From Quillaja saponaria (Eukaryota; Streptophyta; Magnoliopsida; Fabales; Quillajaceae): a DNA stretch of 64,000 nt. How positions within the stretch are numbered: the stretch's first letter is position 1; each line of letters begins with the position of its first letter. Made by a program: the position numbers and the translations under genes. Of the stretch, positions 11,179 through 21,830 are shown piece after piece. Under the pieces are notes generated by a model. The model saw only the letters and a list, made by a program, of their open reading frames with translations. It did not search any database and was not told the DNA's origin. The stretch spans positions 8,680,001 through 8,744,000 of the forward strand of contig CM055612.1 in assembly GCA_029379385.1 (NCBI GenBank). Direction: 5' to 3'.

Positions 11179-14132
11179 TTATAATCCAAATATGTGGTCA
11201 TTTGCGCCAAACATAGCAGCACCAAAATGTCTTGTATTCAAATCACTCCCATCCAAAGCAGAGCCAAAACGATCAAGCCACTGAGTTGGGCTTGCATTTT
11301 CACTCTCCTCTACCCACTCTGAAGTCATATCAATATCATCAAACTGAAGAGGATCAGCTTCTAAAGACTTAATTCTCATTTGTCTAGCCAACTTGAGATT
11401 GTAATTTATATAAACAAGGTCATTCAAAGTTCCCTTATCAATCTTGTTCCGCTTCTCAGAGTGGATTTGCTGAAAGGTGCTCCAGTGCCTCTGAAAGGAG
11501 AAAGTACTGCAAACTTGACTTAATATTCTAATGGCAACTCTCTGCAATCCAGGTGCAGCATCACCATATTGTTCCCACCAAAGCCCTACAAGGAAATAGC
11601 ATTGAGACTTGAGAATTGAGATCAACAAAACCTATAAAGAACATAGTAAGCCTGCCAAATCCAAATTAGACAAAAAATGCACAAGGTTACATTATTTTGG
11701 CATGTATATGATGGAAATTCATTATATGAGGCAAATTAACAGACTGGAAAAGACCAGCACATTTGCTACTGCATGTTGGTTATGACTATCTATTACTTTG
11801 ATATGGGAATCAAGGTCAAGAGGGTGCAGCACTCATTTCATTGGAAAAGAAAAAGAGAGAAACATATCCTAGCAATTCTGAGCAATATATGATGTTCAAG
11901 AAAATTGGCAAACGACAAATGAATAAAGCACCGTGGCAGGTGTATTTAGGTCTCTATAGAAGCCTATGTGACAGGAAAACCCTGAGCCTGTGATTACAGT
12001 CATTTTTATGAGGAAATTAAGGTTTAACGGCAGATTATAAAACAAGTTCATTTGAAATGGGATCGTCTGCAACATAGAATGTTGCATGGTTAGCAACAAA
12101 TACTTACATGGTGAAACTGTAGTTCTTGCCTCCTTCGCTAGGCTACAACCAAACATCCCGTGTGCCTTTGTGAAAGTATACATTTGATTGGTAATGTCAC
12201 GTCTCATATCAGGTAGAGGGAGTAGTTTCTCCAGAACTTCATAAAAATCTTCTTTAATAGATGAAATAAATTTTATGTCAGGATTGTATTGGATACTGGG
12301 GTTCAAAAAAGCTGCTGCTGCATGTAGAGGTGAATGAAGTTGTTCCCGCCACTTTTTATCTACTATATCTAAGAATATCTTGCACTTATTCTCATCCATT
12401 ATATAGTATGTCCTAATTGATTCCTTGGCCCTGGTCATTAGCTCATATATGGAACCTACAGCAGGTTTCCCCTCAGATACTTCTCGCAATACTTTGAGAA
12501 AAGGCTCTGAGATAGCCACACACTCTTCCACAGCCCTCCAGAAATCATTATCTTCAACAATAGCCACACATGAGATGCTCTGTGGTTTATTCGCATAAGA
12601 AGAATTTGAAGCATACTCAGGGCTGTGGAACATATGCTTCAATCTTAGCCTTTGCTTCAACATACATTGTAATGAAAGAAAGTTGGATACTGACTTTGTG
12701 ATACCAGTCCTAATAAGTTCCTGGCCCCCGGATAACTTTTTCATCAGATCAAGCAAGGAAGCATTATTGTATATAAACTTTGATATAGTTTGTGCTTGTA
12801 AAATGCATCTGCTCACCCAATCTACCTTTGAGAATTCCTCCAAGATTAGATTTAAACATTGAGAAGTACAAGGTGACACAAATATGGTTCCATAATTCTG
12901 CACAATATGGTTAGCAATTCCAGTGTAGTTAAAACTACTATCCATGATGATTTGCACAACATTTTCTGGGCCAAACTCTTGAATAACGGAATCAAATAGA
13001 TCAGCAAGACATTTTGTGTTCTTGAAATATGCAGAAGCATCCACAGATTTGTGGAAAAAGGTCCTCGAGGGTGATGAAACTAAGAAATTAATTAAAGCTC
13101 TGGATTTATTGTCAGTCCATGTGTCTGCAATAATAGTACAACCAGTGGTAGCCCATTCTTTTTCAACATCTTTTGATTGTAGGCCTACTTCAGACTTGAT
13201 CCTTTCCAACCATGTAGTCTTCAGCATTTCAGCTGGTGGACCTGTGAATCCAGGACCGCATTTCCCTATGGCATCGATCATGAGCTGATAGGATGATGAT
13301 CGAGCAACGCTAAAGTCCAGCTTATTCTCAAAAAAGAACAGAGCAATGCTTCTCTCTGCATTCTCTTGGCTGTTCATAGAGTGTGGAAGCATTGGAGTGA
13401 CAGTAGGGAAAACCTTCATATTAGGACTAGCTGCCTCAGTAGGTACGAGACTTTTACTCGCAGATACATTACCAGGAGACTTGACTTCTATAAGCTTTTG
13501 CTTTTTCACACTAGAGATTTCTTTCACCTCTTCCTTTGATGCTATTATAGCCCTTACTCGGTCTGTAACATCATCTCTTACCTTGCTACAAGGATTTACA
13601 CCTTTACTTGGAAGTCGAGATAAATGATGCTTCAATCTACTAATACCACCATTTAGGATTCTTTGGCAAAATTTACATCTCACCTTGTTTCCATCTAATT
13701 TCTCAGCAAATTCCCAGCAAACATCTTTTTCTCGAACCACTGCCAGTTAATGAATATGCTATCAACATGTAATATACCAGAGCCTTCTCCTGTTGGCCAT
13801 TCTTTCCATAATTTTGCATCACACAAGTTAAGGTAACATAGATAGTTGGAAAATGTTTGACTTAGAAATGGGTATTTAATATGAAAGATCCTTGTAAAAG
13901 TATATATAAGAAGCATGAACAAGATATTAATGGAGAAAAGCAACAATGCCAAGGACATGAAGTAATCAAACAATTGAACCTTTCATTAGAGGTAGCATTT
14001 ATTTATAGGCTTGCTAGTTGCTAATGATATATGATTCCATATATTTAATTTCTGGAACTCAGTGAGCATGTAATTCTACTGACATCATGTTTTAAACAAC
14101 ATTTATATTTGAACATTAGGCTAGAACTTACT
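11179..14132 (-). CDS. hAT transposase-derived BED-finger/DUF659 protein
   Basis: Coding exons are 14132 (the A of ATG only), 13739-12108 and 11585-11179 (2040 nt, 679 residues plus stop). The N-terminus reads MVREKDVCWEFAEKLDGNKV with a BED-type zinc finger (CKFC near residue 23, LKHHL near 37, a further C about 50). A DUF659 block follows (IIADTWTDNKSRALINFLV), then a helical middle and a C-terminal hAT dimerisation region (GDAAPGLQRVAIRILSQVCS, WSTFQQIHSEKRNKID). The start matches, from memory, Arabidopsis At1g79740-type proteins, which are domesticated transposases. No terminal inverted repeats or frame damage are seen and it has introns, so it is probably a cellular gene. A nuclear DNA-binding role is likely, and transposase activity is not expected. 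The start codon is split by an intron. Confidence 0.88.
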
Positions 14133-14170
14133 CAGGATGTAGCCACTGTTCTGCAGTGGAATATGGCAAC
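14132..14170 (-). other. 39-bp leader exon supplying the A of the start codon
   Basis: This is the second exon of the hAT-derived gene. It has an acceptor CTGTGTAG before 14170 and a donor CTGA|GTAAGT after 14132. Its last base joins TG at 13739-13738 to make ATG. The exon has no other ATG. Confidence 0.7.
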
Positions 14171-15745
14171 CTACACAGAGGAGCAAAACAGATATAATGA
14201 TAAGTAGCTGACTAGGATCATCATACATGTAAAACATGAATCACGATATAGGGCCAAAAAGTTAATTACAAAATGGGAAAAACAGGCCAAGAGCCTATGA
14301 ATCACGCACAAAGGGCATGGTTGAAGGCAACTCCTCAAGGAAACAAAAGAAGACAACTGCAACAACTGCACATGGATTATATAAAACACGGAAAGCTTTA
14401 ACCATATCTCGCCAGATAAATTCTGGCATAAACTATGGACTATTCCAGTATCTTTTTTATGTTCCAATGAATGACTTCCATTTCTGTTTAGCATTTCAAT
14501 ACAGAAAACAACAAGGCGGAACATAACCTGTTTTAGATCAGAGGGCATCGTGAAGATAGAATTTTGCATGAGCTATGATTTAGAAAGAAAAGATAAATGC
14601 TGTTTTAGCCCTTCTTCCTAAGAGAAAGCAAAACAACAAACTCTGCTGTGCCTTTAGAGGTAGTAAAGTAGTTAAAATTATGCTCCAGCCATGAGAATTT
14701 AACTCGTTCAACTTATATTGAAATTGGTAGAAGTGGGTTAAGTTTATTCAGTCGTACACTGTTTGTACATGTACTTGAAAGAGTGTCACTGTATTAGACA
14801 TGCATGAAATAAATATTATATGATTATAACCTGCATGAGCTTCCATTAAACCAATGCAAGCATATCAACATCACTTTCATTATATATGTGTATAATAAAA
14901 GAAGATACAAACCCAAAGCATATAAACATCTCTAAGGAAAAGTGAGTACACATATCTTAGGTCGTACATTCAAGCAATTCTAGGTACATGGTTCATAAGT
15001 TAGCAATGCCAACATCCAACTTCAATGTAAACAAACAATCATTTCCATGTAAGTTGCAACATTTGCTTTAATCATCAGCTCATTGCTATCACTTGACTTG
15101 TCTTTTACTTGATCAGTAAGAAGTACGTATCAACGGAAAATTTGCTTAAGCCAATAAGAATAGGCTGGTACCAAAAAGTTATGCCCTTTATAAAATTTTG
15201 CAAGTAATATAGTTTGTTCCTTGTGTAAGAATAACATAACATCAGAATTTCAACAAAACCCAGTTATATGAAGAAAAGCTCTAGTACTAAATTTGCAAAT
15301 TCTGGTTATCCTGCACTGATAAGGTAGGAATTTAACATGTCAGGAATTCACTTATGCCGCAAGTTCAACGGTGAAATTTTCAAAAGAATCCTGGTTCCAA
15401 CTTAGGTCTGTTTGATTCAACTGTGAAATTTTTTACCCAGAACACTCAATAAGGATCTTGAACCTCGATCTCTCATGAATCAAAAAACACAAAATTTCCC
15501 TCGAAACAAACAAGAATTGGGAGATTTGCAGTAAAAAAAATTGGCTTATAAACTTGTTATTTCCCATACTACACCTCCATTTTCTTAGTAACCAAACCCC
15601 AAAAAAAAAAAAAACTAATCAAAATTGAAATCAAATCAAATGCTTGAAGTTGGAAAGAAGAAATAAATACAACATGACATGAAAAGGGGTCAGATAATTA
15701 AGGAAAGAAAACTGAGAGAAATAGCGAGAAATTTAAGGAGCTTAC
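14171..15745 (-). other. First (leader) intron of the hAT-derived gene
   Basis: The donor is TCTGT|GTAAGC at 15745 and the acceptor lies just before 14170. The 1.6 kb between contain only short accidental frames and AT-rich sequence. Confidence 0.55.
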
Positions 15746-15860
15746 ACAGAGAGAAAGTGAGAGGAAGAGAGATTGGTCTTCTCGACGGAGAGATTAACGG
15801 AGGTCGCAGATGAGGGAATTGTCGGTTTATCGCGATATTTTACAACTAGGGTTTATAAGC
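15746..15860 (-). promoter_or_regulatory. Core promoter and first leader exon of the hAT-derived gene
   Basis: On the minus strand TTATAAACCCTAG (about 15858-15846) overlaps a TATA-like box with a telo-box (AAACCCTA), a motif common near plant housekeeping promoters. A CT-rich leader (CTCTTCCTCTCACTTTCTCTC) then runs to the donor at 15746. The transcription start is not fixed. Confidence 0.45.
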
Positions 15861-16090
15861 CTCTGTCATTCCGTAACTTTATTTTCTCTTTTCTTTTCTC
15901 GTTTTTCGATTTTCTTTTTTTAATTCTACATAATGTATTTGGATTTCTTTCGGCGATATCTCGCGGCCCATTGGCTGACCAAAGCAAATCAGAGCGTGAC
16001 ACGTTATGTGGATTATAAGATGGGAATTGCGGTGTCGTTTTGATGAACGTCAAAGCTTTAAAAGATGAATTTGGCAAAACCAAATTTCTC

Positions 16091-16162
16091 TATCAGAGCC
16101 AGGTTTCGATCCTGGGACCTGTGGGTTATGGGCCCACCACGCTTCCGCTGCGCCACTCTGAT
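16091..16162 (-). tRNA. Initiator tRNA-Met (CAU)
   Basis: The minus strand begins ATCAGAGTGGCGCAGCGGAA, has the anticodon loop CCATAAC with CAT anticodon, a T-arm GGATCGAAACC (the AUCG-type loop of eukaryotic initiator tRNAs rather than TTCG) and closes the acceptor stem with CTCTGAT plus discriminator A. It is 72 nt with no intron and no encoded CCA. The 7-bp acceptor stem ATCAGAG/CTCTGAT pairs perfectly. This is the plant cytosolic initiator form used by eIF2. Confidence 0.96.
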
Positions 16163-18594
16163 TATATGATTGATAATGCAGTCAATAATTTAATTCTTTG
16201 GTTTCAAACTTCCAAAGTATAAGGCATGAAAATATTATTGTTGTGCATTCTAAGAACTGCCATATACTTCCAATAGGAAAAAAAAAAAGAATTATCATAT
16301 ACTATTATAAGTTGGTATAATTTATCATTATTTAACAATTTATGTGTTAAAAGTCAACTGAAAGTTGTATGAGATATATATCTGTATTAAATAATTAACG
16401 ATTAGATGATAATTATTATTATTAAAAAGAATTACTATATACTATTTCAAGTTGGTATATTTTATTGTTATTTCAAAATTTCTTTGTTCAAAGTCAAATG
16501 AGAGCTGTACAATTAAATAGTTAACGACTAAATAATAATAATTATTATTTACGAATATTATTTACGAATGGGAGATGATTATCTTTTTTAACTTTGATGT
16601 TTGGTATGTGTGTTAATCAATTATTTTTCCGGTGACAAGAGCATGGTTTTCCGCTTTTAAAAATTATAGAATTAGAGGCTCAATGTGCATGGGAGGCAGT
16701 GTTTTGACATCAACCATGTCGCACGCAACCATTTGGGTCGTTTCCATGCCTGAGAGTCACAGGCTTATAAATGAGAGTTGTGCATTAGCCACAAGGGTCC
16801 ATTGTCCCACAAAATCAGTAATATTAGTCTAAACTAAACGACATGATTCATGATGTGTCTATTATAACGAAAGTATAAGGAAAAGAGAATCATACACAAT
16901 CTGAAAGGGCATTAACACCAACCAAGACTAAACAAAATAGCTGGATTCTCCCGAACTAACACAACATCAAAACTCCCTCCTCTAAATTGGAGGATGAGAA
17001 AAAGTTTCACCAATTTGAAATTGATTCTAGGAGAACTTGGTGTAAAACAATTATATATGTGCATTTAGTCTATTTTTGATTAATTGATATTAAAATAAAA
17101 TAAAATAATTAATTGATTAATTATAATTGACTAATTAAATGATGATTGAACTCAAAATTATAAAATTAATTAAGTTATATTCTATTTAAACTATATTCTA
17201 TTAATAGTGAATTAATATTTAAGATATATGAATATATATTCATTATAAAATTTTATATACTAAAATTAAATTTATATACTTATAATAATATTAACTCAAA
17301 AAAAATATCTTAAATAAAAAATTAAATGTTTGTTATGCTTAATATTTTTAGTTTAGTCTGTATTTGTCTTAACTCTGCCCTTTATTCAAGTAGTTTTTTC
17401 TTCTCCAAATTGTATGAAGCCTATGCTTTTGTGAATCTAATTGTAGATGTTATGCTAGTAATACCTTTATTCTTTTTTCTCTTAGCTTTTAATTACTCAA
17501 GTAATTGAATGTAGATGAAAGACAAAATTACAATTATACAAGTAATTAAATAATGATTGTAAATAAAATTACAATCAATTAAATTTTGATTGGATTTGAT
17601 CAATTTCAATCACCATTTAACTATATCGAGTCAATGACAATTATTCTGTAATTTTTTAGGTCAATGCTAACTATCTTTACCTATCCCAAATCAATGTCGA
17701 TAATCACCTTCAATCATTTACCAATTCTATCAGTCCAGTGTCAGCAAAAATCACAAAATCTTTCTCAATGATTATCTACAATGTTGTTTTGAAATAGATT
17801 AATCAATTCATCTAGGATCAAGCTACACAACTCTCAGATCAAGCTAGCAAAGTTTCCAAATAGATTGAATCAAAGGAATATATATGTTAGAAATTCTATG
17901 TGTATGCTGTCATTAATTGTATAGTTTTGGTTTTAGTAAAACGGGTTAAGTTTAGTCCAATTGAGACATGTTTCTTATAGCCTAGTGAGAGGACTCTTAG
18001 GGTTTGATAATAAATAGGTTAGATCCCTTCTGCTCTCTCAGTGTAACTTTGTCCCATTGAGAGTTCCCAGTAAGTAGAGAGTATGGAAAGTAAGATCTAA
18101 CTAAAATAAAGATTTAGTTAAAGTGTGCTTACTTAAGCATTCAATTATTTTGTTGCTATGACTTAGTCAGGTACGTGAATATTATGTTAAATTGTGTTCT
18201 AAATTCATGTATATGATCTCTTAATTATGTTACAATATTTGCTTTTATCGTAAAAAAAATTATTATAGAGTTGTATCTATTATTTTATAAGTTAATACAA
18301 TTATTATTTTTTTTACAAGTTTTCTTGTTTGTTATATTTTCAAGCAAAATTTGTGTCCACAAATTTATTTTCAACTAAAAAAATTTTCAAATTAAAACCC
18401 ATAGGTAATTAGCTCGATAGTATTATCATTGTCCACCTAACCCCGTTGTGCATCAGAATCCCCTCCAAACCAATACAATATTTGGCCTAACAAATAAATC
18501 CGAGAGGTCTCTTTTTAATCTGAAAATTAAGAAAAACAATTCTTTACAAACAAGACACCTTTCTCATGAAAAAAAAACCCTAAACTTTCGTAGT
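16163..18594. other. AT-rich intergenic DNA
   Basis: No gene is supported. A diverged tandem duplication lies at 16289-16552. A stretch at 17885-18170 begins TGTTAG and has promoter-like and AATAAA-like signals reminiscent of a Copia LTR, but no second LTR or target duplication was found. Otherwise AT-rich. Confidence 0.45.
16289..16552. repeat. Diverged tandem duplication, about 140-bp unit
   Basis: Unit 1 (16289-16428) and unit 2 (16429-16552) share GAATTA(T/C), ATATACTATT, AAGTTGGTATA, AAAGTCAA and TAGTTAACGA-like blocks in the same order. No coding content. Confidence 0.7.
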
Positions 18595-19039
18595 TAAGTA
18601 AAAAAAATGAGAACCTCAACTTAAAAATCATTTTTAAAGTAGATACACACATATTTGTTATATCATTTGAGAGACTATCAAAAAACTAGTGAGTGTAGCC
18701 ACCAAAAAAAATGTTGACATGACAATTTTTTTACACTATAATATTTTTCTTTCTTGAATATATCTTCTTCTTTTTTTTCTTTTTTTTCATTTTTCACTAT
18801 TTTCTGAGTTATTTATCAAAATTCTTATAATTCATAATTGATGAACATCAAATGTCTACATCTTTTTCTTTTTTTCTTTATTTATTTACCTTAACTTGGT
18901 TATTTTACAAAATCTTTAAAATACATATTAGAGGACATCAATTACATGATTTTTTTTCTTAGAATTTTTATTATTATTTACATTTCAGTTGTTTTCCACC
19001 ATGAAACAAATTTTTATGTATATGTAAAAATAATATATA

Positions 19040-19080
<41 letters not shown>

Positions 19081-19447
19081 CCTCAAGATTCGTATGTTTG
19101 TCTCATAATAAGTAATGATAAAAATAAATGTATTTGAAAAAATAATAAATAAATTAAATATCATGTTGATTGATACTCTTTAATATATATTTTAGTCATT
19201 TAATTAGTAGGATAATCAAGTAATTAATACTGAAAAAAGAAAAAAAAGACAGATTAAGAGAAAAAAATAATATGAAAAGTAAAAAAAATTTCATGTCACC
19301 ATTTTCCTGTAACTATGTTCATTGGTTTTTGATTAAGTGTCTCAAACAATATAAAAAAATGTGAGTGCATCAAATGATATAAAAAAAAGTGAGTACCTAC
19401 TTTGAAAATGACTTCTAAATTAGGACTCAAATGATAGTCAGTTATTT
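18595..19447. mobile_element. Long-TIR foldback element A
   Basis: The left end reads (on plus) GAGAACCTCAACTTAAAAATC ... ATATCATTTGAGAGACT. The reverse complement of the right end reads GACTATCATTTGAGTCC ... TATATCATTTGATGCACTCA. Arms are roughly 130-150 bp, and the interior is AT-rich and non-coding with a (TA)n tract at about 19040-19077. Long terminal inverted repeats without coding capacity fit a non-autonomous MULE-like element. Boundaries are approximate. Confidence 0.6.
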
Positions 19448-19457
19448 GAAAAAGAAA

Positions 19458-20228
19458 GAGTTAACTATCATTTAAGAATCTCAACTTAGAAGTCATTATC
19501 AAAATAGGCACTCATTTTTTTTATATCGTTAGAGACACTCATCTTTTTGTTTTATATTATTTGAGGTATTCAACTAAAAATCGGTGAGTATAGTTATTGA
19601 AATATGGTGACATGCCAATATTTTTACACATCTATTTTTTTCTCTTAGCCTGTTATTTTATTTTTTTCATTTTTCAACATTTAATTGGTTATCCACTAAT
19701 TAACTGTTTAAGATAAATATTAAAAAAAAAATATCAATTAACATGAAAATTTATTTCTTTTACTTTTTTATTTTTATTATTACATATTATGAGATAAAAA
19801 TATGAAATTTGTGGAAAACTTAATATTTTTTCACATATTCATAAAATTTTATTTCATGGTGAATAACAACCAAAAAAAAAAACAAAGAGGAAACAATAAT
19901 GTCATTCAGTAATATGTATTTTAAATTTTTGTAAAATAATTAAATTAAAATAAAATAAACTAAATTTACTTATTTGGTGTTCACCAATAATGAATTCTAT
20001 GAATTTTGTAAAATAAATAGAAAAATACTAAAAATAAAATTAAAAAATGTTATAATGTGTGCAAAATTGACATGTCATTATTTTTTGATAATTATAATTA
20101 TTAATTTTTGGTGAAGTGCAAATAATATAAAAAGGAAAACAATATGAGTGCCTTAAAAGATATAAAAAATAATGAGTGTCTAGTTTGACAATAACTTAGA
20201 TTTGAAGTCCTTAAACAATAATTTACTC
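19458..20228. mobile_element. Long-TIR foldback element B, same family as A
   Basis: The left arm begins GAGTTAACTATCATTTAAG and the reverse complement of the right arm begins GAGTAAATTATTGTTTAAGG. Both continue through GACACTCAT-type and ATATCNTT-type blocks. The interior resembles element A (GTGACATGCCAAT ... TTTTTACACA). Flanks GAAAAAGAAA and TGAAAACAAC are only loosely similar, so the target duplication is unproven. No open frame. Confidence 0.62.
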
Positions 20229-20824
20229 TGAAAACAACTGTCAAAATTGAAAATTTAAAATATTAACAATTGATTTGAATAAGAGTCTATCTCCTTTAAT
20301 CTTTTTTCAGTTTCACTATAATAAGTTACTAAAGATATAAAATTATCATTAAGATGCCAACTAAGGATGTGTGGCTTTGAACTTTTGATACATACAAATA
20401 CTATTTCATTTGCAATAGTGTTGCGATAATGAATGCATTTGAAATTAGGGGATCCTGAGTTTTGACCCACTAATTGATGTTACTTATGAAATGATGGTGA
20501 TATTACAGATTATGTCACTAATGCTCTCTTGTTCTTTCGTCTACGCCCAACACCCATTTATAACTCTTCCAGCTAGTAAACTACTTTCGGCGGATCACAT
20601 CTGGCTTTCAAACTCGAATTCTAAGTCAACGCTTTTAACATAATGTGGCTTTATTTAACGTATTCCTTCTATTAAATTTTTGGCTGTAATCACAATTCCA
20701 ATTACTCACGCAAGGGTCATAGAAAATTCTGCTTTGAACTTACAGAGAGAAAATGAAAAGAATTAAGCTTTTTGGACAATGAAGTATCAGTGGCAGTAGA
20801 TTATGAAGCTTCTGTTTCCCTGTG
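20229..20824. other. Upstream flank of the LRR receptor-like gene
   Basis: No gene is seen. Sequence becomes less AT-rich toward 20824 and probably contains the distal promoter. Confidence 0.35.
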
Positions 20825-20832
20825 TATAAATA
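20825..20832 (+). promoter_or_regulatory. Candidate TATA box for the LRR receptor-like gene
   Basis: TATAAATA at 20825-20832 lies about 1 kb upstream of the start codon. The leader would contain an intron (21297-21777). A start site nearer the intron is also possible. Confidence 0.4.
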
Positions 20833-21214
20833 AAAAATTATATTCCATATTTGTCTCACTACAGTACTCTATTGCTATCTATTGGGTCCTCCACATGGAC
20901 CTTCCTGTTCGTGCGCCATAAATTAATCCCAACCTTCAGCTTCAGCAATCATAATTATCAAATGGGTTTCTCTTACTTACTCTGCATGTGATGCTGCTGT
21001 CTCTGCAAGCAACTATCAGCTCATCTACCACCGTTACCAATATCCCATCATTAGAATCATTATTGTCACGATCCCCTACGAATTTTTTTAACTGCATTTG
21101 AAGCTGGAAAAGCAATTTTACCTAATTTCATCAAGATTTTCTCCTCCTTGCTAGTCCAAAGTTCATTGTTATACTTGGCTTTAAAGTTCATTATACGGTG
21201 TTGGTGAAGTTTTT

Positions 21215-21265
21215 ATGATTTTTGTTGGACTAAGAGCTACCATCTACCTGTGTATGTTCAACTAG
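21215..21265 (+). promoter_or_regulatory. 16-codon upstream ORF in the leader
   Basis: ATG at 21215 opens a 16-residue frame (MIFVGLRATIYLCMFN) ending in TAG at 21265, within the first leader exon if transcription starts upstream of it. No conserved peptide was recognised. Confidence 0.35.
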
Positions 21266-21777
21266 TTACCAGTTCTGGTGTGCCTGCAGTCAGAAAGTAA
21301 GTCTTTCATTCCCAGTCTCTCTAACTATTAAACATGCTGCTTTTCTGCATTGTGCCTGTGTTTGATTGTTACGAAAATTAAGGAAAAGAACAAACAGAAA
21401 AGTTCAAGTGTGATGGTTCTCATTTGCATATAAATAAAATAACTTTTTTTTCTGTTGTTTTGTATTGGGTCATCAGATCCAGTTGGCTCAAATTAAGTCA
21501 TCTGAAATAATATTTCTTTTAAAAATTTAGGTTGTGTTTGTTTTGTTGCATTTTCAAGGCAACCAAACAGAGTAGTAGGTGAAGAACAAAAGTCAGTAAA
21601 GCACTAAAGGAAGTTCCTTTTCCGTGTCAAATTTGTGCTGTTTATATTGACCAAAAATAACAACTCTATCTGCTTAAGGATTATCTTTCAGAAAATAACT
21701 ATCTGTTTCGGTTGCTGTCTGTCTGCTTTCCATAAACTTCATTGCAAATTCACTTAATCCTCTCTTTTTCTCTGTAG

Positions 21778-21783
21778 ATGTAA
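21778..21783 (+). promoter_or_regulatory. AUG-stop element (ATGTAA) in the 5' leader
   Basis: Immediately after the leader-intron acceptor (CTCTGTAG at 21770-21777) the exon begins ATGTAA, a start codon followed directly by a stop. After splicing to 21296 it has AAA just before the ATG, a favourable context. It ends 47 nt before the main ATG at 21831. In Arabidopsis NIP5;1 such AUGUAA elements stall ribosomes in response to boron; a comparable role here is only inference. Confidence 0.6.
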
Positions 21784-21830
21784 CAAATTCTGGGACCTGA
21801 ACAGTTTGATATTTTAATTTGAGTGAGAAA

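Noticed and set aside
13016..13627. Plus-strand frames of 90 and 93 codons.
   Set aside because: Antisense shadows of the hAT-derived gene.
17885..18170. Possible solo Copia LTR (starts TGTTAG, contains AATAAA-like signals).
   Set aside because: No matching end, no target duplication and no second LTR were found.
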